A stretch of 40,694 nt of DNA from an uncultured Lentisphaeria bacterium (GTDB lineage: Bacteria > Verrucomicrobiota > Lentisphaeria > JABSQK01 > CAJWLW01), in contig CAJWLW010000009.1 in assembly GCA_913042885.1 (NCBI GenBank), positions 1 through 40,694 on the forward strand. The letters run 5' to 3'. The notes under the pieces are model-generated. The model did no database searches. It was not told where the DNA came from and saw only the letters and a program-made list of their open reading frames with translations. The position numbers and the translations under genes are program-made. Each line of letters starts with the position of its first letter. Position 1 is the first letter of the stretch. Positions 25,258-32,435 of this stretch are shown here, one piece after another.

Positions 25258-25764
25258 TCATGGCGATTTGCCAACAATCGTCGCCGGGACCAAAGGTGTC
25301 TTGACGCCCAAGGCGTTGTACATCATAGCCCACGGTAAGCAAAGCGCCACCATGGGGTGCGGATGGAAAGGAATTTCAACCCCACGGAGGGACATGCCGA
25401 GACGTAAGAATTGCCGAATAACCGACCGACCGGCCATTCGTGGCAGCGCAAGGACCAGGTCAAGGTAATTGAGCACGTGCTCAAGGGACAGATTGAGGCC
25501 ACTTTCAAGTGTGTCGACTTGGCAGCGGATCTGGGCCCGCCATCCCGCTCGTGAGCGGACGGCGAGGCTTCGCAAAAACATCGGTGCGGCCCGGAAGCGG
25601 CGGAACACCTGCCAGGCATGGGGTTCCGCCGTTCTTGACGGTGGGCAGGCAAGAAAAAGCGATTTTTTTGGGAGAACTTGCAATTGACCGGCAAATTTCT
25701 TATACCTGTTTATAAGCGCTGGCGTGGTGGGGAACCGTGATCGGCGGAAATCATGTCTGATCAC
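25258..25764 (-). CDS. Hypothetical frame of up to 168 aa upstream of the GH38-like gene
   Basis: This occupies most of the 555-base gap. Its stop overlaps an in-frame start of the GH38-like gene (ATGA at 25258-25261), which argues for a coupled real gene. The C-terminal part reads LSLEHVLNYLDLVLALPRMA, then HPMVALCLPWAMMYNALGVK to the stop. I recognise no family. The N-terminal third has an unnatural composition and runs antisense to the promoter region of the beta-helix gene, so any real start is further in. It could equally be a degraded mobile-element gene. Confidence 0.25.
   Translation of the reverse strand: MIRHDFRRSRFPTTPALINRYKKFAGQLQVLPKKSLFLACPPSRTAEPHAWQVFRRFRAAPMFLRSLAVRSRAGWRAQIRCQVDTLESGLNLSLEHVLNYLDLVLALPRMAGRSVIRQFLRLGMSLRGVEIPFHPHPMVALCLPWAMMYNALGVKTPLVPATIVGKSP
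25469..25484. promoter_or_regulatory. 16-bp perfect palindrome
   Basis: TTGAGCACGTGCTCAA is a perfect palindrome in the intergenic stretch between the divergent GH38-like and beta-helix genes. Its length and symmetry suit a dimeric repressor site. If the uncertain minus-strand frame here is real, it lies inside coding sequence. Confidence 0.25.
25678..25706 (+). promoter_or_regulatory. Promoter candidate for the beta-helix gene
   Basis: TTGCAA (25678-25683) and TATACC (25701-25706) are 17 bases apart in an AT-rich stretch ~90 bases before the ATG at 25796. The -35 box matches sigma-70 consensus at four of six positions, and so does the -10 box. Confidence 0.3.
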
Positions 25765-25795
25765 TCAAACTCTCAATCAAAAGGAGGATTTTCAA

Positions 25796-27520
25796 ATGAA
25801 ACGCGGAGTCACAACGACGTTGGGTGCGGTAATTGGTGTGGTGGCATTTATTGCGGTAACCGTGGACGCGGCGATCGTCAAGACTTTCCCGGATGATTTT
25901 CCGGGTGGAACTGCGATCTGGGACGCGATCTCCGACTTCCCGGATGGCGTCGCCGGCGACCCGAACATCCTCCAGATCAAACCGGGCACCTATGAGTTGA
26001 ATGGTTTCGCTAATTTACGTGATGCCAAACACAACACCATCATCGGCATAGATCCACGCCCGACAATCAATGTGAACGTCAACGAGGGGTTCAAGGGCAA
26101 CGCCAACAGCGAAGGGATACGGATCGAGAATCTCAAGCTGGAAGTGCAGAGTCCCATCGGCAGCGTATTCGAGGCCGGTTTCTCCGGGCTTTACCTGTAC
26201 CTGGTGAACATCTTCGATCGCGCGGGTGCGTCTAAGGCGCTCGATCGCCCCGGGACAGTCGGCAGTCCCACGGTCACCATTGATCGCTGTGAGATCGCCT
26301 TTTTTGACACTGCCATCAGTAATCCCAGGCCGGGCACGGTGCTCAAAGGCAGCTTTGATATTCACGGCAACGGGGACGGTATCAGGACAACCAACAACGA
26401 CCTCACCATCGATGGCACGCCAAGTGCACCGGGCGCCCCCGACGGCGTATTCCGCGGCAACGTGCAAGCGCTCTTTTTGAACAACTCGAGCGGCCACGTA
26501 GTGAAGAATACGTCGTTCTCCGCTAACGACACTGAGGGCATCTATGTGAGAGTCGCCGGAGCTGAGATAACTGGTAACCTTGTTGTCGGCAACCAGGGGA
26601 CCGGCATACGAGTATTTGAAGGTTCCGGCGTCGGCACCGTCACCATCAGCGGCAACGAGGTGCTGGACAATGACACAGGCGGCGGTAAGGGCGGCATCGC
26701 GATCCGCGAGGCCCCGGGCACCATCGTAACGGATAACGTGGTTGGGAACAACCTGGGGAATGGCGGAATCTATGTTGAGTACAGATCCCACAATATGGTG
26801 ATTGGCGGGAACGTGGTGTACGGCCAAAGGGCCACGACGACCAGTGGCGGCATCCACATTGAGGATTCTTCCGGTATGGAGGTCTTCGCAAACACGGTGT
26901 CTGACGATGGTGCAACGGGCATCCTGGTGCGTGGCGGCACCAGTCAGGCTGAAATTACCGACAGCATCATTATCAACAACAGCTCTGGCATCAAGACTTC
27001 AGGCAACCCCACCGTGACCTCGAACTTCAACGATCTTTTCGGCAACAGCAACAACTACGAGGGCGACGTCGTCGCTGGCGCCAATGACATCAGTGTCGAT
27101 CCGGAGCTGGCCGTGAGTGAAGCAGACCCGTGTTTCCTGTATCTGTCCTGCGATACGCCGGCGGCAGTACTGACCGGTGCAAACGGGGGCGGCTTCCAAG
27201 GCGCGCGTGGGTTCTGCCCGGACTTGGGCGACGATGACGACGGCGATGGTCTTGCGGATGGCTGCGACAACTGCCCCGATGCAAGCAACCCGGGTCAGGA
27301 AGACTGCGACGGTGACGGCGAAGGCGATGCCTGCGACAGCACGTCTTGCCCGACAGCCCAGATACTCGATGCTGTATGCACGGCATTCACCGCCGTTGCG
27401 CCAACAAGCGTGGAGGGGTTGGAGGCCGATGTCCGGCAGATAATTGAAGGCTTGCTGGACGGTACCTGCTCGTCGACGACTATCGAAACTTGCGTCGCTG
27501 AGATCCTGTCACAGCTGTAA
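25796..27520 (+). CDS. Secreted parallel beta-helix protein with thrombospondin type-3 repeats
   Basis: AAAGGAGG (25780-25787), eight bases before ATG 25796, is the strongest ribosome site in the window. The product is 574 aa with a signal peptide (VIGVVAFIAVTVDAA). Residues 30-145 form a module shared with the protein at 36841 (FPDDFP, DFPDG, NLRDAKHNTIIGID, EGIRIENLKLEV). Residues ~100-460 are right-handed beta-helix coils with N/G-rich turns (AEITGNLVVGNQGTGIRV, TIVTDNVVGNNLGNGGIYV). Residues ~480-515 are Ca-binding TSP3 repeats (DDDDGDGLADGCDNCPDASN, DCDGDGEGDACD). A ~60-residue Cys-containing helical tail ends it, perhaps as an anchor or sorting domain. It is probably a surface or extracellular polysaccharide lyase or binding protein; lyase residues are not evident. 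Confidence 0.85.
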   Translation: MKRGVTTTLGAVIGVVAFIAVTVDAAIVKTFPDDFPGGTAIWDAISDFPDGVAGDPNILQIKPGTYELNGFANLRDAKHNTIIGIDPRPTINVNVNEGFKGNANSEGIRIENLKLEVQSPIGSVFEAGFSGLYLYLVNIFDRAGASKALDRPGTVGSPTVTIDRCEIAFFDTAISNPRPGTVLKGSFDIHGNGDGIRTTNNDLTIDGTPSAPGAPDGVFRGNVQALFLNNSSGHVVKNTSFSANDTEGIYVRVAGAEITGNLVVGNQGTGIRVFEGSGVGTVTISGNEVLDNDTGGGKGGIAIREAPGTIVTDNVVGNNLGNGGIYVEYRSHNMVIGGNVVYGQRATTTSGGIHIEDSSGMEVFANTVSDDGATGILVRGGTSQAEITDSIIINNSSGIKTSGNPTVTSNFNDLFGNSNNYEGDVVAGANDISVDPELAVSEADPCFLYLSCDTPAAVLTGANGGGFQGARGFCPDLGDDDDGDGLADGCDNCPDASNPGQEDCDGDGEGDACDSTSCPTAQILDAVCTAFTAVAPTSVEGLEADVRQIIEGLLDGTCSSTTIETCVAEILSQL

Positions 27521-27542
27521 CGTCAGATTAAGGCTGGAGCAA

Positions 27543-27558
27543 CGGTCGGCCTCGACCG
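27543..27558 (+). terminator. Hairpin downstream of the beta-helix gene
   Basis: CGGTCG/CGACCG forms a 6-bp GC-rich stem with a 4-base loop, 23 bases after the stop at 27520. It lacks a T-run. Two further GC-rich hairpins follow in this 323-base gap: an imperfect stem with arms near 27588 and 27608-27614, and GGCGCC arms at 27653-27658 and 27668-27673. They may be rho-independent-like stops or repeat-family members. Nothing else is seen in the gap before the pseudopilin. Confidence 0.3.
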
Positions 27559-27843
27559 GAGCAAGTCGGGGTGTTGGCAAGACTGAAGAGGGGGCGCCCG
27601 TCGCGGCCGCCCCTCGCCAGGTTCTGATCCCGATCACGCTGGTCTGTCGCGGGGCGCCGTGCGGATCGGCGCCTCCGTCAGTTGGAAAAACCACACTGGG
27701 CAATGCCCGCGGGTTTCGGACGCCGGTCCCTTTGCCCGGGTGGAAGAACTTTCACCTGTTGCTTGCTCTCTGATTCCCGTTATGTTGTTGTTCAGACTAG
27801 GAAAATAATTCCTGTCATGTCGGAATGGAGAGCGACAAGGCAC

Positions 27844-28518
27844 ATGAACAGCCAGCAGATCGCTTTGGAACGACGTTTCTTCACCTTAATTGAGCTGTTG
27901 GTCGTAATCGCAATAATTGCCATTCTCGCGTCCATGCTCCTGCCGGCGTTGCAAGGTGCGAAAGCAAAAGCCCATCAGGCTCTTTGCGCGAGCAACATGA
28001 GGCAGATTTCGTTCAACGTACGCCTTTACCTGGACGATAATGAGGCTTGGTTTCCTCAATTCTGGCCGCCGAGCTGGTTTGCTCGCCTGGTGTGGGATCC
28101 GCCTTATCGTATGGAAAAATCGCTTTCCACATGTCCGGGGAATCCGTGGACATGGTATAAGGCGAGCCAGCCGAACTCCAACGAAGACACAAATTATGCG
28201 TATAATCGGGCACTTGGCGCTGACGATGGCGCCGGCGGCCGATGGATTCGTGAGACGCGGCTGGTCAACCCTACCGAGACCTCGCTCTTAATCGATCATG
28301 CATCCACATATGGTATGGGCCCGGAGAACGCGGCCCAATTCAATGGTACCCATACCGCCTTGAACTGTGATTTTTTTAGTCTCGCGAGTGTGTTTAGTTC
28401 TACGCCGACTAATATCTGGTGGGGGCACGCCAATCGTGCAAACCTTCTGTTCTGTGACGGTCATGTGGCTGCTTTTACCGAGGCGACGGCAGATCCAGCC
28501 TGGTGGTGGCCGTACTGA
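27844..28518 (+). CDS. Type II secretion-like pseudopilin lacking Gly(-1)
   Basis: The start at ATG 27844 gives 224 aa, with AAGG close upstream (27817 is an alternative ATG). The leader [12 protein letters not shown] is short and basic. The predicted mature protein begins FTLIELLVV with Glu17 at +5, followed by the helix to LLPAL. The residue before the cleavage site is Phe instead of Gly. The body is Trp/Tyr-rich, and the C-terminus carries [12 protein letters not shown], an exact H-X9-DG motif. It should be an inner-membrane pseudopilin forming or decorating a secretion pseudopilus. It precedes the 1,240-aa secreted protein, 144 bases away on the same strand. Confidence 0.85.
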   Translation: MNSQQIALERRFFTLIELLVVIAIIAILASMLLPALQGAKAKAHQALCASNMRQISFNVRLYLDDNEAWFPQFWPPSWFARLVWDPPYRMEKSLSTCPGNPWTWYKASQPNSNEDTNYAYNRALGADDGAGGRWIRETRLVNPTETSLLIDHASTYGMGPENAAQFNGTHTALNCDFFSLASVFSSTPTNIWWGHANRANLLFCDGHVAAFTEATADPAWWWPY

Positions 28519-28662
28519 ATTATCAAGCGCGCTTTTAAGACGCCGCTGGGGAAAGCGGTACTGTACCCGTCGATAGCACGAGCACGGAGGCATCGCGGTA
28601 CGTGAAAACGCATGAATAATCTAGGTTAACACCTTAAAGAGGTCCGCAAAAGATTCGTGCAT

Positions 28663-31600
28663 ATGGGGACATGGACCAGTCACAATTGCAATTGCCGGGC
28701 GTTGCCGGGCGTTGCCGGGGTGAAGAGTGTGCACCGTAATATTGCCGGTTTTTTTCTATCAGCCGTATTTGTCTGTGTTGCGGCAGCGGCCGACAACCTG
28801 GTTGAGAATCCAAGCTTTGAACAGGGCGAAACCGATCCCGTACCCGGTTGGACAAGCCCGGAGCAGATAATCCGGGACGCCAGCGAAGCGTTTCACGGTG
28901 GCCGCGCCCTGGCTGCTTCGAAACAGTATGTTTGCAGCAAACAGAGTTTGCCGAACATTGATGTCCGGGGGCGCAGATTCGAGCTTTCTTTTGTAACCCG
29001 GGCCGACCTCGATACGGCCGGGATGGTTTACGTTTACTTCCGTGATTCCGATGACCGCCGGCTGAAGGTCAGGAGGCAACTGCGTGACATCCCTCCCTAT
29101 TGGCAGGAGCAATCCTTTCTCATCGAACCGCCGGTGGAGGCTCGTCGCCTGGAGTCCATCTATCTCTATCGCAAGGCTGAATCCGCCGGCAGCATCTGGT
29201 TCGATGCCTTTTCTTTCAGAGAACTGAATGAAGAAGCGGTCGATGGCCAGGGGAAACCGTCGATCGAAGCCGCAATCGTACACACAGCCCGTGGCATCGT
29301 CGCATTGGCATGGGACGGTGGTGGATTGGGAACACGAGCCCAAAGATTTCGTGTTGACATGAAACTGCACGGGGAGGCAAAGTGGCAGGCGATCACTGAG
29401 CCGGATTTGCAGAGGACGGGGCTGAGAATGGCCAATGTTGTAGCCCGAAAAACAGGGCAGCACCTATTCCGCTGTGTTGCCCTCGGCGAGTCCGGAGAAG
29501 CCTTCAGCGCAAGCGCCGAAGTCGCCGTTGCAGTGACCCATGCCGGCATCGCCAGACCAACGTCTGAACATCCCTATTTTCGTTCGACCCTGATTCCCGC
29601 TGAGCGGGGATTCGGCAACACGATCAACCTTCTGCGGGATCAGCCGATCCTTCTGTCCTTGAATTTTGCCGGGAAGCTCGAGCGGCTGACCAAGCCGCGT
29701 GTGGTGATCGAGCTGCCCGCCGGGGTGGAACTCCTCGAGCCTTCAGTGCCCTACACCTATGCAAGCATCATCGAAAAGGTGGACCGGGAAACCACGACGC
29801 GAAACGGGAATGCGTACACCCGCTACGTAATCCATCACAAAATCGTTGCCCTTTCAGAAAAGCCGCCATACCGGCACGCGTCGTCGATGTATTTCCTGTT
29901 GCGAGCGGGTCAGACAACGGGAACGCTGCCCGCCATGGTTTGGCATCTCGAGGATGCCGACAGAATATTTGCCGAGAAGTCCGTATCGATCAACGTCCTT
30001 CCCGCGATCCACGAATTTCCCACCACCCGAAGATTCAGGGTGCTCAGCTACAGTACGATGAATGCCAGCAAACTGACGACAGGCGCGCAGAACCTGTTGC
30101 TCGATGCCTTGGACCGCATCGGTGTCACCGATCAGGTCAGGACCTCGCCTTTGGCCAGAGATCACGGAGCCCGACGCCTATGGACACGCATCTGGAGTTT
30201 GAACGCGGCTAAGGGCGCCGATTTAGCGCCCGAGGTGTATGCCATCGACGAGAAAGGCGAGAGAAGCACACGGTATGTCTGCCCGTATCGGTTGGTCAAT
30301 GTGACGGGACTCCTCGAGCAAGCCGTCGGTGATTTTTGGCTGCCGTATCTGACTGAACCGGGAATGAGCGAACCGATTGACGGCATGATTGTCGACTGGG
30401 AACCGCATGGGACTTCACGCCTCTGTTTCTGTCAGTTGTGTCGCAAAGATTTTGCCCGCCACAGCGGCATCGCCGGGACCGCACTGAAGCCCGACGTCAT
30501 CCTCGAGCGCCACCGTGATGCCTGGGCACGGTTCCGCTGCTGGCAGCATGCCCAGGTGATCAGGTCCTGGGTGGGGATGATCAGAAAATACGCCCCGAGT
30601 ATCGAAGTTTTCGTCACCTCGGCGGCTGTGTTGGACGATAGAGACCTCTATCATCATCCTGAACTGGGCGAGGAAGGCGAGTACTGGAAGATTTACCACC
30701 GGAAATTATCCGATATCAGGCTGTTTGATGAGCATGTTGATGCCCACGGGCCGATGATGTACGGCGCGGCGCCCAAGCAGTTCGACGCCATCGACCGCAG
30801 CGTCCACGCCGTGAAAAAGCCGCTCATTCCCGTAGTGGCCAGCTATTACTACGAGGGCGGGGCGGCCTTTCCGGCCCGCATTTATCCTCCGAAAGATGTT
30901 GCCCTCAATATGCTTTCAGCAGCAACCGCCGGAGCGGCAGGCTGCGGTATCTATTGGGGCAGCGCGGTGCTCAGTGACGGTACGTACGCCTCTGAGGTCG
31001 CCCGGGCTGTTGCGGTCATTGCCCGCGTGGAAGATCTGCTGATTGACGGAAAACGATGTGATGGCAGGGCTACTGTGACCGGGCTGCCGCAACGCACGGA
31101 AACGGTCGAAATTGACGGCGAGGCACGCGAGGTCGGCGTGCCCGACTGGGAGGGCTTGCTCAGGGTCCGCTGTTTTTATCACAGTGCCAGTGAGACGCAC
31201 GTCGTCGCGATTTTCAATTTCAGCCCTGATCTGGAGGCCTTTGTCAAGGTCAGCATTCCTTTTCTTCCCGTTGGAACTTACACAGTCTATGATGCTTCGA
31301 CGCAGACCGCTTTGCTTTCAGGAGCCGACCGGCCGGGCTTCACCCGCGCGGAGCTGGACAATGGGTTGATCACCAGGGCGCCGGCGTACAATGCGACGTT
31401 CCTGGTCGTCTCGCCGGCGACGCGTTCTTTTCCCGTCCGCGATCGGCTTTCTCAGACTGAGGTGATTTCTCTTTACGATGAATACTGCAAGAGCGCCGAC
31501 GGTGAAGCCGCGGTTTCTGCGGACGACGGCGACCTTTCCATCGGCTGGGGAAATGCCGACAGCAGCAACTTGCTGGATATCATGGTTTCGTCTTCGACGC

Positions 31601-32385
31601 ACAAGGTCTGGATCAGGCATCAACGAGGCGGCAAAATTATCAGGTGGGCGCCTGAGAACGGCATGGACAACCTGCTGAGCTACGGACAAGACCAAGCCGC
31701 TGGGAGTGAAGGCGGCGGCATCGACCTGTTCTGGGCTCCGGCCACAGCGCACTGGACCGGTGAAGAGAATGCGCCGTACCAAATCGTCGCCAGCGAGGTC
31801 GCGGACAGTGTCGCAGCCATCACTCTCAGACGCACCCTGAAAATCGGCGATCTTGCCGGGCTGACGATCGACAAGACATACAGGATCGCCGGCAATGAGC
31901 CGACCATCAACGTGAGCGTAATATTCACCAATAACGGGGACCGCCCGGTGCCCTTCGCCTATTGGGTGCATTATGCCTTGTCTACGGAGAGCACCGGACC
32001 GCAATACCTCGTCCCGGTTGCCGAAGGTCTCCGGGAAATTGTGCCGGATCAGGCCGGGTTCAAGCACACATTCTTTCGCCGTCCGGGCGCTGCTTACACG
32101 GCCGGCAAAATGGGAAAGCTGGAGAAAGATAACCGGCGCGGCGAGCTTGCCGGTAACTGGACGGCGGCTTATTTTCCGGATTACAACAGCGCCTTGACCG
32201 GGCAGTTTGACACGAGCCGGGTGAACCAGGTGTACCTCTACGATGTCGGCACGTTGCGCACGCTCGAATGGATGTACGACGGTATTGCGCTGGGCCCCGG
32301 TGAGACCCGGACTGTGGGTTACGAGCTCCGCCACCTGGCCGATATTCAGCCGGGGGAAATAGCGGAGAGGCTGCAGCGCAGATGA
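28663..32385 (+). CDS. Large secreted TIM-barrel glycoside-hydrolase-like protein, 1,240 aa
   Basis: The start is uncertain: GTG 28657, ATG 28663, or GTG 28720, which directly begins an ideal signal peptide (KSVHRNIAGFFLSAVFVCVAA). Three 10-base repeats lie between these. The mature protein starts with a CBM-like jelly roll (DNLVENPSFEQGETDPVPGW, ~45-195). Fibronectin-like and Ig-like modules follow, then a barrel around 470-800 with the strand DGMIVDWEPHG (near residue 573) and LCFCQLCRKDF, a C-x-C-x2-C cluster just after it. ASYYYEGGAAFPAR and GCGIYWGSAVLSDG mark late strands. The C-terminal ~350 residues form a galactose-mutarotase-like beta-sandwich (PFAYWVHYAL, GETRTVGYELR). The DWE motif suggests a glycosidase, substrate unknown. 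It is first in a run with the OYE and GH42-like genes. Confidence 0.75.
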   Translation: MGTWTSHNCNCRALPGVAGVKSVHRNIAGFFLSAVFVCVAAAADNLVENPSFEQGETDPVPGWTSPEQIIRDASEAFHGGRALAASKQYVCSKQSLPNIDVRGRRFELSFVTRADLDTAGMVYVYFRDSDDRRLKVRRQLRDIPPYWQEQSFLIEPPVEARRLESIYLYRKAESAGSIWFDAFSFRELNEEAVDGQGKPSIEAAIVHTARGIVALAWDGGGLGTRAQRFRVDMKLHGEAKWQAITEPDLQRTGLRMANVVARKTGQHLFRCVALGESGEAFSASAEVAVAVTHAGIARPTSEHPYFRSTLIPAERGFGNTINLLRDQPILLSLNFAGKLERLTKPRVVIELPAGVELLEPSVPYTYASIIEKVDRETTTRNGNAYTRYVIHHKIVALSEKPPYRHASSMYFLLRAGQTTGTLPAMVWHLEDADRIFAEKSVSINVLPAIHEFPTTRRFRVLSYSTMNASKLTTGAQNLLLDALDRIGVTDQVRTSPLARDHGARRLWTRIWSLNAAKGADLAPEVYAIDEKGERSTRYVCPYRLVNVTGLLEQAVGDFWLPYLTEPGMSEPIDGMIVDWEPHGTSRLCFCQLCRKDFARHSGIAGTALKPDVILERHRDAWARFRCWQHAQVIRSWVGMIRKYAPSIEVFVTSAAVLDDRDLYHHPELGEEGEYWKIYHRKLSDIRLFDEHVDAHGPMMYGAAPKQFDAIDRSVHAVKKPLIPVVASYYYEGGAAFPARIYPPKDVALNMLSAATAGAAGCGIYWGSAVLSDGTYASEVARAVAVIARVEDLLIDGKRCDGRATVTGLPQRTETVEIDGEAREVGVPDWEGLLRVRCFYHSASETHVVAIFNFSPDLEAFVKVSIPFLPVGTYTVYDASTQTALLSGADRPGFTRAELDNGLITRAPAYNATFLVVSPATRSFPVRDRLSQTEVISLYDEYCKSADGEAAVSADDGDLSIGWGNADSSNLLDIMVSSSTHKVWIRHQRGGKIIRWAPENGMDNLLSYGQDQAAGSEGGGIDLFWAPATAHWTGEENAPYQIVASEVADSVAAITLRRTLKIGDLAGLTIDKTYRIAGNEPTINVSVIFTNNGDRPVPFAYWVHYALSTESTGPQYLVPVAEGLREIVPDQAGFKHTFFRRPGAAYTAGKMGKLEKDNRRGELAGNWTAAYFPDYNSALTGQFDTSRVNQVYLYDVGTLRTLEWMYDGIALGPGETRTVGYELRHLADIQPGEIAERLQRR
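28691..28720 (+). repeat. Three tandem 10-base repeats at the start of the 1,240-aa gene
   Basis: ATTGCCGGGC, GTTGCCGGGC and GTTGCCGGGG follow one another without a gap, between the upstream starts (28657/28663) and the GTG at 28720. The unit is not a multiple of three, so gain or loss of a copy would shift the frame for the upstream starts. Confidence 0.8.
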
Positions 32386-32435
32386 ACGCCAAACCATGCA
32401 ATTTCATCTACGAAGAATTCGCTGAGGCCTGATTG

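Noticed and set aside
26500..27000. Repeats within the beta-helix gene as a DNA repeat array
   Set aside because: The periodicity is at the protein level (helix coils); the DNA units are not conserved enough for a tandem or CRISPR array.
31318..32397. A 359-codon minus-strand open frame
   Set aside because: It is antisense to the C-terminal beta-sandwich of the 1,240-aa protein and to the start of the next gene, and shows no domain motif.
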